Translations under genes and position numbers: made by a program
The notes under the pieces: generated by a model
Database searches by the model: none
Seen by the model: the letters and a program-made list of their open reading frames with translations, nothing else
Told to the model about the DNA's origin: nothing
Source: an uncultured bacterium
GTDB taxonomy: Bacteria; Patescibacteriota; Minisyncoccia; Phycocordibacterales; UBA9973
NCBI GenBank assembly: GCA_903907175.1
Contig: CAIVNB010000066.1
Location: 1 to 32,209 of the forward strand
Direction of reading: 5' to 3'
Length of the DNA: 32,209 nt
In this document: one piece after another, positions 13,624-20,923 of the stretch
Numbering within the stretch: position 1 is the first letter of the stretch
How the letters are laid out: each line of letters opens with the position of its first letter

Positions 13624-15375
13624 ATGAATTCAGAAATTAGGAATTGTCAAAACTGCAGAAGGGATTTCGCTATAGAAGCTGAGGATTTTAATTTTTATGA
13701 AAAAATAAAAGTTCCACCACCGACTTTTTGTCCTGGTTGTCGTCTCCAGAGGCGTCTTGCATCTTACAATATTCGTACTTTATATAAAAGAAATTGTGAT
13801 AAATGCGGGGATTCAATGATTTCAATATATGCACCAGAATCTAAATGTATTGTTTATTGTACAAAGTGTTATTTCAATGATGACTGGGATCCAATGAGTT
13901 ACGGTAGAGATGTAGATTTTTTGAAACCTTTCTTGCAACAATTTCATGAATTGCGTATGGATATTCCTCAAATGCATATAAGGCATTCAAATAATAATGG
14001 TCCTAGTTGTGAATATGCTAATTCAACCTCGCATTCTTCTCATGCTTATCTTTCATATAATGTAGTTAAGTCTGACTATATTTATTATAGTTATCTAGTA
14101 AATAAAGAAAATAAAATGTGTGCCGATTCTTTTAATATAAAGAAAAATGAACTTGGATATGAACTAGTAAATTCTAATTTTAATTATAAAAGTATTTTTC
14201 TCACAGACTCGGAACAATGCGCTGACTCCTCGTTTTTGTTCAATTGCTCTAACTGCCTAAATTGTTTTATGTGCACGAATTTACGTAATAAAAATTATTG
14301 TTTTAGAAATGAACAACTCCCTAGAGAAGAATATTTAAAGAAATTTTTAGAGCTTGAAATGGGTAATGTTGATAACTTTGAAAATTTAAAAAAAGAATAT
14401 GAGGAAATATGTGCAAGGTCAATCCATTGCTATGCAAATATAATAAAATCTGAAGATTGTACTGGAAATTCGATTGAGAATTCAAAAAATGTTAAAGAGT
14501 CTTTTAATGTATGGGGTTGTGAAAATTTGAAGTTTTGTGCATTTTTGATGAATATTCATTCTGATGCATACGACATTACTGTAGCTGGTCGCGGAGAAAG
14601 ATCGTATGAACTTGTTACTAGCGGGGGTAATGGTGGCAATTTTGATTCAAAATTTTCACATCGTCTGCGTGGAGGGCATAACAATGAGTACTGTGATACT
14701 TGTAAAATTACAGATGATTTATTTGGATGTGTCGGGCTTTCTTCAAAGAATTATTGTATTTTGAATAAACAATATTCGAAAGAAGATTTTTTTATTTTAA
14801 AAGAAAAAATCATTGAACATATGAATACTATGCCCTATGTAGATAAAGTTGGGCGAGTATATAAGTACGGAGAATATTTCCCAATAGAGATTTCACAGGT
14901 TGCATATAACGAAACACTGGCTATAGAACAATTTCCATTAACAAAAGAAGAAGCATTGAGAGAGGGTTATGAGTGGCGAGATATCGAAAATAAAGAATAT
15001 AAAAATACAATTACTACTTCTGATTTACCAAAAAATATAAAGAATGTTTCTAATGATATTTTAAGTGAAACAATATTGTGTAGGCACGAAGCGAAGTGTT
15101 CACACCAATGTACAAAAAGTTATAGAATCATAGAAGAAGAATTAAATTTTTATAGACAAATGAATTTACCTCTACCAAGAGAATGTCCAAATTGTAGATA
15201 TTATAAAAGATTAGAAAGAACGAACCCTTGGAAACTATGGGACAGGAGGTGTATGTGTATTGATAAAAGTCATGAGCATACTTCTAGGTGCGAAAATAAT
15301 TTTAAAACAAATTATTCGCCCGATCGTCAAGAGATTGTCTATTGTAAAAAATGTTACCAGAAAGATATATATTAA
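13624..15375 (+). CDS. Cys-rich double zinc-ribbon protein, copy 3
   Basis: This is the third and most diverged paralogue, 583 residues from the ATG at 13624; a TTG at 13609 lies inside the previous gene. The N-terminal ribbons are complete (C8, C11, C36, C39, C58, C61, C79, C82). The C-terminal module is remodelled: the first knuckle is CRHEAKCSHQC rather than CxxC, and the third is a CMCIDKSHEHTSRC segment with extra Cys and His. Core motifs NCFMCTNLRNKNYCFRNEQL and LFGCVGLSSKNYCILNKQY mark the two halves, with IEISQVAYNETLAIEQFPL before the C-terminal module. Both neighbours are S51-type peptidases. Cytoplasmic location is inferred from the lack of a signal peptide. Function unknown. Confidence 0.83.
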   Translation: MNSEIRNCQNCRRDFAIEAEDFNFYEKIKVPPPTFCPGCRLQRRLASYNIRTLYKRNCDKCGDSMISIYAPESKCIVYCTKCYFNDDWDPMSYGRDVDFLKPFLQQFHELRMDIPQMHIRHSNNNGPSCEYANSTSHSSHAYLSYNVVKSDYIYYSYLVNKENKMCADSFNIKKNELGYELVNSNFNYKSIFLTDSEQCADSSFLFNCSNCLNCFMCTNLRNKNYCFRNEQLPREEYLKKFLELEMGNVDNFENLKKEYEEICARSIHCYANIIKSEDCTGNSIENSKNVKESFNVWGCENLKFCAFLMNIHSDAYDITVAGRGERSYELVTSGGNGGNFDSKFSHRLRGGHNNEYCDTCKITDDLFGCVGLSSKNYCILNKQYSKEDFFILKEKIIEHMNTMPYVDKVGRVYKYGEYFPIEISQVAYNETLAIEQFPLTKEEALREGYEWRDIENKEYKNTITTSDLPKNIKNVSNDILSETILCRHEAKCSHQCTKSYRIIEEELNFYRQMNLPLPRECPNCRYYKRLERTNPWKLWDRRCMCIDKSHEHTSRCENNFKTNYSPDRQEIVYCKKCYQKDIY

Positions 15376-15397
15376 TTTAAATAGTTAAGATAAATTT

Positions 15398-16027
15398 ATG
15401 AAACTAATTTTAGCGTCAAAGGAAAAGTTTTTATTAGAAAGAGGATATGATCTTTTGGGTATGCTGAGAAAAGATTTAAAAATTGGACTGATTACTACTG
15501 CGGTAAAGGTATCAGATGAGCAATATATAAAATACATGAAAGAGTATATAGAATTAATGAAATCGTCCGGGATAGATTTTAAAGAGTTTGATATAGATGG
15601 AAAAAAAGAAAAAGATATTCGTGAATTTTTTATAGATAGAAATGTTGTGCAGGTTAGTGGAGGTAGTCCTTTTTTCTTATTAAAAAAAGTTAGAGAGTCT
15701 CGATTTGATGTTGTTTTGAAAGACCTTATAAAAGAAGGATACCCTTATGTTGGATGTAGTTCTGGTTCACATTTAATGACTCCAAGTATGGAAGTTGGAG
15801 GATGGAAAGTTGGCAGAAATAAATTTGGAGTTGAAGATTTAACCACATTAGGATATGTACCTTTTTTAATAAAATCTCATTACACCGATGACAAAAAAGA
15901 AGAAGTTGTAGAAAAAATGAAAACATTAAAATATCCACTTAGGGTATTAAAAGATAATCAATGTTTTTTAGTTGAGGACGGTAAGGTTACTTTCTTTGGG
16001 GATGAAAAAGAAACGATTTTAGAATAG
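15398..16027 (+). CDS. peptidase S51-like protein 2 (peptidase E-like)
   Basis: The 209-residue protein is closer to peptidase E than its neighbour: QVSGGSPFFLLKKVRESRFD (85-104) matches the family's GGNTFFLLxxLRESGF, the nucleophile is Ser121 in YVGCSSGSHL (GxSxG), MTPSMEVGGW (127-136) matches GPxxxxxGW, and KSHYTDD around H161 supplies the candidate catalytic His. Peptidase E cleaves Asp-X dipeptides in the cytoplasm. Here the context is cell-wall synthesis, so a role in recycling peptides is possible but unproven. It starts 22 bases after Cys-rich copy 3 and ends nine bases before murC, without a Shine-Dalgarno sequence. Confidence 0.85.
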   Translation: MKLILASKEKFLLERGYDLLGMLRKDLKIGLITTAVKVSDEQYIKYMKEYIELMKSSGIDFKEFDIDGKKEKDIREFFIDRNVVQVSGGSPFFLLKKVRESRFDVVLKDLIKEGYPYVGCSSGSHLMTPSMEVGGWKVGRNKFGVEDLTTLGYVPFLIKSHYTDDKKEEVVEKMKTLKYPLRVLKDNQCFLVEDGKVTFFGDEKETILE

Positions 16028-16036
16028 AATGGTTAT

Positions 16037-17281
16037 ATGGAATTAGATCTTAACAAAATTAGAAAGGCATATTTCATCGGAATCGGGGGGATTGGGATTT
16101 CGGCTCTCGCAAAATGGGCAAGAGCTCGTGGTTTGGAGGTTTCAGGGGTGAACGACGAAGAAGGTAAGACGATTGATTCATTAAAAGAAGCGGGGATTGA
16201 AATAGTTTTTAAAAAAGATTATAAGGTTTTACCAGAGGCTGATATTTATGTTTATTCAGATGCATGGCTCAATAGAGGGCCTGAAATTTTAGAAAGTGCA
16301 AAAGCTACAGATAAAATAGTTTTAAGTTATGCTGAAGCCCTTGGAGTTTTTTCTAAAGATTATAAAACTATCGCAATTTCTGGCACGCATGGTAAGACTA
16401 CCACAACAGCAATGGTTGCGGATATTTTAATTGATGCGGGGTTAGATCCGACGGTATTAGTGGGTTCATTTGTCAAAAAGTTTGGTTCAAATTTCAGAGC
16501 TGGCAAAAGTAAATACTTGGTGGTAGAAGCTGATGAATACAACAGGCATATGCTCGAGCTTCATCCATACATTGGGGCGATAACGAACATGGAGGCAGAT
16601 CATTTGGATTGTTATAAAGACTTAGATGATATCAAAAGTGCTTTTGGCCAGTTTCTATCTCAAAGTGAACACAAAATTACAGATTACGAAAAGTATCTAG
16701 AAAAAGTGTCAAAGCTTTCTGTCCCTGGTGAGCACAATCGACAAAATGCAGCACTTGCTATGGCGATAGCTCTAACGCTAGGAATAGATGAGAATGTGGC
16801 GAAGAAATCACTTGAGAATTTCCAAGGTACTTGGCGCAGGCTTGAAAAAAGGGGAGTAACGGAAGCTGGAACTATTATCTATGACGATTACGCTCATCAT
16901 CCGACTGAGGTTAAGGCAAGCATTGAAGCATTGAGAGGTCTTTACCCAATAAGTAGCAAGAAAATAACTATAGTTTTTCAACCCCACCTATACAGTAGGA
17001 CAAAAGCCCTATTTGATGACTTTGCCAAGGCTTTTCACGGGGCAGATAAGATAGTCCTTTTGCCTATATATTTTGCCAGAGAAGACCAGGACGACAGTAT
17101 CTCAAGTGGCAAGCTTGCCGAAGCAATATGTGAAAATGGGGATAAAGCCATAGCTTTTACTGATTTTGACCTAGCTGAAGAGTACCTTAAAGGTCAGACT
17201 TTCGGCAAAAACGACATTTTTGTGACCATGGGAGCTGGGGAGGCGTACAAAGTTGCCGATAAAGTTTTCCACTTTAGCTAA
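16037..17281 (+). CDS. murC: UDP-N-acetylmuramate--L-alanine ligase MurC
   Basis: MurC attaches L-Ala to UDP-MurNAc, the first peptide-stem step. The 414-residue protein has the N-terminal GIGGIGISALA (16-26), ATP loop ISGTHGKTTTTA (about 113-124), VEADEYNRH, TNMEADHLDCY, GEHNRQNAALA, and the C-terminal YDDYAHHPTEV and FQPHLYSRT, all diagnostic of MurC. It is some 45 residues shorter than E. coli MurC. It closes the cluster, so murE, murD and murC are in the order opposite to their reaction sequence; murF, mraY and murG are not in the window. No Shine-Dalgarno sequence precedes the ATG. No clear terminator follows before the next promoter. Confidence 0.96.
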   Translation: MELDLNKIRKAYFIGIGGIGISALAKWARARGLEVSGVNDEEGKTIDSLKEAGIEIVFKKDYKVLPEADIYVYSDAWLNRGPEILESAKATDKIVLSYAEALGVFSKDYKTIAISGTHGKTTTTAMVADILIDAGLDPTVLVGSFVKKFGSNFRAGKSKYLVVEADEYNRHMLELHPYIGAITNMEADHLDCYKDLDDIKSAFGQFLSQSEHKITDYEKYLEKVSKLSVPGEHNRQNAALAMAIALTLGIDENVAKKSLENFQGTWRRLEKRGVTEAGTIIYDDYAHHPTEVKASIEALRGLYPISSKKITIVFQPHLYSRTKALFDDFAKAFHGADKIVLLPIYFAREDQDDSISSGKLAEAICENGDKAIAFTDFDLAEEYLKGQTFGKNDIFVTMGAGEAYKVADKVFHFS

Positions 17282-17384
17282 ATTACCCATATTTTAGCCT
17301 TATTTGTCAATGGGTACTATGTAAAATATCCTTATTTTACAACGTATTTTCGATTTGACATCCTCTAAAATTGTTGTTTAACCA

Positions 17385-17413
17385 TTGACTTTTGTTGCTC
17401 AACATGATAGTAT
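17385..17413 (+). promoter_or_regulatory. sigma-70 promoter with extended -10 for the 17516 gene
   Basis: TTGACT (17385-17390), 17-base spacer, TAGTAT (17408-17413) preceded by TGA. The predicted start is near 17420, giving a leader of about 96 nt. Confidence 0.75.
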
Positions 17414-17490
17414 ATTAGAGTATCCTTAATTAATAGCTTTTTAGCTTAATAAATATGGATATATTCTTCTAGTTGTAGCTTACAGATATA

Positions 17491-17510
17491 GGTTTGCGGA
17501 GCAAAACCGC
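17491..17510 (+). promoter_or_regulatory. hairpin just before the 17516 start codon
   Basis: GGTTTGC (17491-17497) can pair with GCAAAACC (17501-17508), or GCGG (17496-17499) with CCGC (17507-17510). Two mutually exclusive stems sit six to eight bases before the ATG of a cell-wall hydrolase gene and could control its translation. Confidence 0.4.
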
Positions 17511-17515
17511 CCGAT

Positions 17516-18145
17516 ATGGAAAATAAAAAATTGATACGGTTTGTGGAATCTTTTGTTTTACTACCAATCATGACAATAGCGATGCCTTTGGGAAGTCTCC
17601 CAAAAGACAGTGTAAACGTTGTCGTGGCCCCACAATCTGTGTTATCACAAAAACAAAATATTAGGGCTTCAAGTTTATTGGCTTTTAACCAAGCTATGGA
17701 CGAAAAAGCTAATCTTTTAAAGATTAAAGCGGATGCTATTGATGCTTATTTCAAAGATCACGATATGCCACTTTTGGGTACAGGCATGAAAATGGTCAAA
17801 GAGGCCGAGGCAAATGACCTCGATTGGCGTCTTGTTGCCGCGATTGCTATCCGAGAGTCAACAGGAGGTAAGTTTGATTGTAAAAAAGTTGAAAACAACC
17901 CTTTTGGCTGGGGTTCTTGTAAGATTGGGTTTAAGTCTGTCGATGAAGCTATTGAAAAGGTGGCAAAGCATTTAGGTGGGAATATGGAGAGTACTGCACA
18001 CCACTATGCTGATAAAAATACTGAACAAATCCTTAAAATTTACAATCCACCATCTATAGTCAAAAACTATGCAAAACAAGTGATTTCAATAATGAATGAA
18101 ATAGGGGATGAAGATATAGCATTAACCCAAGAGGCGAATACGTAA
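17516..18145 (+). CDS. secreted lysozyme/transglycosylase-like protein (glucosaminidase type)
   Basis: The 209-residue protein has an N-terminal hydrophobic segment (about 8-26) that looks like a signal peptide or anchor. A lysozyme-like domain follows: DWRLVAAIAIRESTGGKFDC (103-122) with Glu114 as the likely catalytic acid, NNPFGWGSCKIGFKSVDEAIEKVAKHL, and a helical end with YADKNTEQILKIYNPP. This pattern is found in N-acetylglucosaminidase and soluble transglycosylase-like proteins that cut peptidoglycan glycan strands. C122 and the Cys of GSCK may form a disulphide outside the cell. It follows murC but has its own promoter and a long folded leader, so it is probably regulated separately from the mur genes. 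Confidence 0.82.
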   Translation: MENKKLIRFVESFVLLPIMTIAMPLGSLPKDSVNVVVAPQSVLSQKQNIRASSLLAFNQAMDEKANLLKIKADAIDAYFKDHDMPLLGTGMKMVKEAEANDLDWRLVAAIAIRESTGGKFDCKKVENNPFGWGSCKIGFKSVDEAIEKVAKHLGGNMESTAHHYADKNTEQILKIYNPPSIVKNYAKQVISIMNEIGDEDIALTQEANT

Positions 18146-18166
18146 AAATACTATTTTAAATAAACA

Positions 18167-18199
18167 CAAAAGCCCCCGCCTTACGGCGGGGGCTTTTTA
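18167..18199 (+). terminator. strong terminator, probably bidirectional
   Basis: AGCCCCCGCC (18171-18180) pairs with GGCGGGGGCT (18185-18194) around TTAC. T residues follow on the plus strand and A residues precede, so it can end both the 17516 gene and the convergent S1 gene. Confidence 0.93.
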
Positions 18200-18219
18200 A
18201 GTTCTTGATTCTTATCTTC

Positions 18220-19308
18220 TTACTCTAGGTGTATCAAAGTCATCTTATGACTCTTTGGTTCAAATAGAGTGATTTGGAAATTGTATTTCTTTCCAAGTTC
18301 CAATTTTTCACGGAGTTTTGATTCAGAAGGGAAAGTAGAGTTGTGTACAAGTCCGGCTACTCCTTCTTTGATAGATACGAGAGCACCATGTTTATTGTAT
18401 TTTATGACTACACCTTCGATAATATCTCCCTTTTTCAATTTCCCTTCAAACTCCTTCCAAGGATTTTCTTTTAAAGCTTTGATTGAAAGAGATATTTTGC
18501 CATCTTTAATTTCAATGATTTTTGCCTTTACTTGATCTCCAATCTTAAACATTGAACGTGGATCTTCTACAAGCCCCCAATCAAGTTCTGATATGTGCAC
18601 AAGGCCTTCGAGTCCGTCTTCTAATTTCAAGAACATACCGAAGTCAACGATTCCTGCGATTACGCAAGTCATATCATCACCGACATTATATTTACTCAAT
18701 ATTTCTTTTTTTTCTTCAGGGTTATTGTCTTTTTCAGAAAAGATTAATTTACCTTCTTTTGGAAGAGTTGAAATAATTGTGACGGAAATTTTCTGACCAA
18801 CAAGTTTCTTCAATTCTTTTAATATTTTATCTTTATCAGAATCTTCTACTCGAGGGTAGTGATCACTCTTAAGCTGAGAAGCTGGCAAAAACCCTTGTAT
18901 TCCTTGCCAATCTAGGATTAAACCACCTTTATTTGCCTCCTTTATTTCCAAATCCATTACAGTCTTTGACTTGATTGCCTTTTCAGCTTCACTCCATATT
19001 AGAGCTTGTTTTGCTTCTCGGAGAGACAATTCTACATAGCCGTCTTCATTTTCTGCTTCGACAACTTTTGCTTTTATAATGTCGCCGATAGCTATTTTTT
19101 TAATAATGTCTTTAGCATTAATAAATTCTTTTCCGTAAATAATACCAGTTCCAAATGGTGATAAATCAACGAAAACAGATGACTTTTTCACCAAAATAAC
19201 TGGTCCTTCAACTAACGATTCTATTGCTGGCTTACTTTTACTTCGGTCAGTTATAGACTTCAAAACTAGATTCACATTTTCTTCTTTTATAATTTCTACT
19301 TTTTTCAT
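18220..19308 (-). CDS. rpsA: ribosomal protein S1-like protein, four S1 domains
   Basis: The 362-residue protein consists of four S1 (OB-fold) RNA-binding domains, roughly at 30-100, 110-195, 207-282 and 288-360. The third is the most typical (GIVDFGMFLKLEDGLEGLVH followed by ISELDW), and the fourth has GVVIKYNKHGALVSI and GVAGLVHNS. E. coli S1 has six domains; four-domain forms occur in many other phyla. S1 binds mRNA and helps messages without Shine-Dalgarno sequences reach the ribosome, which is notable here because the 16S anti-Shine-Dalgarno is missing. It is transcribed alone, with a long hairpin-rich leader of about 145 nt, so autoregulation as in E. coli rpsA is possible. Whether it is ribosome-bound or a general RNA-binding protein cannot be decided from sequence alone. 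Confidence 0.9.
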   Translation of the reverse strand: MKKVEIIKEENVNLVLKSITDRSKSKPAIESLVEGPVILVKKSSVFVDLSPFGTGIIYGKEFINAKDIIKKIAIGDIIKAKVVEAENEDGYVELSLREAKQALIWSEAEKAIKSKTVMDLEIKEANKGGLILDWQGIQGFLPASQLKSDHYPRVEDSDKDKILKELKKLVGQKISVTIISTLPKEGKLIFSEKDNNPEEKKEILSKYNVGDDMTCVIAGIVDFGMFLKLEDGLEGLVHISELDWGLVEDPRSMFKIGDQVKAKIIEIKDGKISLSIKALKENPWKEFEGKLKKGDIIEGVVIKYNKHGALVSIKEGVAGLVHNSTFPSESKLREKLELGKKYNFQITLFEPKSHKMTLIHLE

Positions 19309-19329
19309 AATATTTCTTAAACAAAAATA

Positions 19330-19448
19330 TCCGCATCAAAGCGGACATAAGGCTTAGGTTCTAATTAGGCGTTTCGGCTTCATTAGGGTTATCCCAAATC
19401 CTGCTTTTAATATATCACTTCCGCCAGAGGCGGATCAGCCTTTGGCTG
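19330..19448 (-). promoter_or_regulatory. hairpin-rich 5' leader of the S1 gene
   Basis: Three compact GC-rich hairpins stand out in AT-rich DNA: 19330-19334 with 19341-19345, 19420-19425 with 19429-19434, and 19436-19440 with 19444-19448. The last two are adjacent with 3-base loops and look like the small paired hairpin words that recur in related genomes. They lie in the predicted untranslated leader. Confidence 0.55.
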
Positions 19449-19459
19449 AAACATTTCTT

Positions 19460-19487
19460 ATACTACTACAACTCCCCAAAAATGCAA
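19460..19487 (-). promoter_or_regulatory. promoter of the S1 gene
   Basis: On the minus strand TTGCAT (19487-19482), a 16-base spacer and TAGTAT (19465-19460) predict a start near 19453. Confidence 0.55.
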
Positions 19488-19497
19488 GTAAAATTAG

Positions 19498-19524
19498 AAA
19501 CGACTAAATCTTGCCTAGTCGTTT
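19498..19524. terminator. 9-pair hairpin between divergent promoters
   Basis: AAACGACTA (19498-19506) pairs perfectly with TAGTCGTTT (19516-19524). It lies between the divergent promoters of the S1 gene and the 19593 gene. The T-runs are short on both strands, so it may be a weak terminator, a transcription barrier or a protein-binding site. Confidence 0.4.
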
Positions 19525-19526
19525 TG

Positions 19527-19556
19527 TTGACAAAAGGTGTCGGGAGAGGGTATTAT
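19527..19556 (+). promoter_or_regulatory. sigma-70 promoter of the 19593 gene
   Basis: A perfect -35 TTGACA (19527-19532), 18-base spacer and -10 TATTAT (19551-19556) predict a start near 19563 and a short AT-rich leader of about 30 nt. Confidence 0.78.
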
Positions 19557-19592
19557 TTGGGTATTAATAATTTAATTAAAAAATAAAAATAT

Positions 19593-19862
19593 ATGGTATT
19601 TAACCCAAATCAAGCTCCCAAAACTGGAGTTAATAGTAGAGAAGAAAATAACTATTGGGAAAACGCGAATGAACCTAATAAAATGATACGAAACGAGGCA
19701 TTAAAAATCCTTGAAGAGTCTGGAAAGAAAGCAGCCATTGATTATGTCGTAAGTTTGAGTGGAAAGTATTCTATGGATAGGGATGATTCCCTTGAACCTT
19801 TTTTGACAAGGCTCCACAATGAAATTCAAATAAAAGCTATAGATAAGTCTACGAAAAAATAA
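19593..19862 (+). CDS. hypothetical protein, 89 residues
   Basis: I do not recognise this protein. It is hydrophilic, with a Pro/Asn-rich start (MVFNPNQAPKTGVNS) and a probable helical middle (residues 31-58, MIRNEALKILEESGKKAAID onward), no cysteines and no membrane segment. It is a single-gene unit: a near-consensus promoter lies 37 bases upstream and a terminator 28 bases downstream. The strong promoter suggests substantial expression. Confidence 0.7.
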   Translation: MVFNPNQAPKTGVNSREENNYWENANEPNKMIRNEALKILEESGKKAAIDYVVSLSGKYSMDRDDSLEPFLTRLHNEIQIKAIDKSTKK

Positions 19863-19890
19863 TATTATTTATATAACTTATAAAAATCTA

Positions 19891-19921
19891 AAAAATCCCC
19901 AAATTTGGGGATTTTTGTTTT
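19891..19921 (+). terminator. intrinsic terminator
   Basis: AAAAATCCCC (19891-19900) pairs with GGGGATTTTT (19907-19916) and is followed by T-rich sequence. Confidence 0.88.
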
Positions 19922-19938
19922 GTTTTTCCCTAAAAATT

Positions 19939-19947
19939 TGGTATAAT
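19939..19947 (+). promoter_or_regulatory. extended -10 promoter giving a leaderless start at 19955
   Basis: TGGTATAAT at 19939-19947 ends seven bases before the ATG at 19955, identical to the element upstream of 338. Confidence 0.75.
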
Positions 19948-19954
19948 AGATACA

Positions 19955-20596
19955 ATGATAATTACATATTTCGGGAAACAATTTTTTAAGATCACACAGG
20001 GTGATATGGCTGTCGCTTTCAACCCTGTCAGTAAAAACTCAAAATCAGGCATTTCTGCTCACTTTGGCGCCGATATTGGCCTTATTACTACCAATCATCC
20101 AGATTACAATGGCGTAGACCAATTATCTCACGGAGACAGGGTGCCTTTTATAATCTCAGGTCCTGGAGACTATGAAGTGAAAGAAATTTTTGTGAAAGGA
20201 GTAATGACAAAAGCTTTGATTGGGGGCAAAAAATATATAAATAGTATTTATTGTCTTACTGTTGATGGTATTGATATTACCTTTTTAGGGGCTTTGTCTG
20301 ATATAGAAATAGGAAAAGATGCGATTGAGGCGATAGAAGAACCAGATATTCTTTTTATCCCAGTTGGTGGAAAAGGTTCTAAAGAAAGTGGAATGCTTGA
20401 CGTAAAAGATTCTGCAAAACTAGCTTCTTCTCTTGAACCAAAAATGATTATTCCTATGGACTACGACGAAGCATCTCTAAAAGCATTTTTGAAAGAAATT
20501 GGAGAAGAAAAAGCAGAAGTTGTGGACAAACTCACGTTAAAGAGAAAAGATTTAGAAGGAAAGGAAAGTGAGGTCGTAGTATTAAAACCAATATAA
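19955..20596 (+). CDS. metallo-beta-lactamase-fold protein lacking most metal ligands
   Basis: The 213-residue protein follows the UlaG-like metallo-beta-lactamase fold: start ITYFGKQFFKI, GADIGLITTNHP, ISGPGDYEVKEIFVKGV, DGIDITFLG, PDILFIPVGG and PKMIIPMDY. Where active members have HPHYDH-type ligands this protein has HPDYNG (48-53), keeping only one of them, and the later His ligand (usually in an IPxHY motif) is replaced by Asp in IPMDY. It is therefore probably not a normal di-metal hydrolase; it may be a structural or regulatory homologue. I recall similar ligand-poor versions in related genomes. It appears to be a leaderless message and precedes the membrane protein and gyrA. Confidence 0.8.
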   Translation: MIITYFGKQFFKITQGDMAVAFNPVSKNSKSGISAHFGADIGLITTNHPDYNGVDQLSHGDRVPFIISGPGDYEVKEIFVKGVMTKALIGGKKYINSIYCLTVDGIDITFLGALSDIEIGKDAIEAIEEPDILFIPVGGKGSKESGMLDVKDSAKLASSLEPKMIIPMDYDEASLKAFLKEIGEEKAEVVDKLTLKRKDLEGKESEVVVLKPI

Positions 20597-20653
20597 TATT
20601 TTTAAAAATGACCCTTCAATAAAAATTCAGGGTCATGGTAAAAAAAATAAACC

Positions 20654-20920
20654 ATGAGAAAAATAATTCATAGATTAAGAAATCGTCCAGAAGAAGAGAG
20701 AAGACATATTTTACATATTGCTATTTTTATCTTGGGTTTATTTATGGTATTACTTTGGACTTTTTCTTTAGGTAGGAGTGTTACAAGTAAAGATACAAAA
20801 GTGAAAATAGAACAAGATTTAAAACCATTTTCTGTATTAAAAGACAATTTGGTCGGAGGATACAATAGTATTAAAGGAACAGACTCTACAAATACTAACA
20901 ATAATGATACTACCCAGTAA
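20654..20920 (+). CDS. small single-pass membrane protein
   Basis: The 88-residue protein has a positively charged N-terminus (MRKIIHRLRNRPEEERRHI), one transmembrane helix (about 21-42, AIFILGLFMVLLWTFSL) and a hydrophilic outer part ending in an Asn/Thr/Asp-rich tail. The charge pattern puts the N-terminus inside. I do not know its function. It ends three bases before the gyrA ATG, so the genes are probably co-transcribed and coupled. Confidence 0.75.
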   Translation: MRKIIHRLRNRPEEERRHILHIAIFILGLFMVLLWTFSLGRSVTSKDTKVKIEQDLKPFSVLKDNLVGGYNSIKGTDSTNTNNNDTTQ

Positions 20921-20923
20921 TAT

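Noticed and set aside
20609-20637. ATGACCCT/AGGGTCAT hairpin as a terminator after the MBL-fold gene
   Set aside because: It is followed by A residues on the plus strand, not T residues, so it is not an intrinsic terminator there, and no minus-strand gene ends at it.
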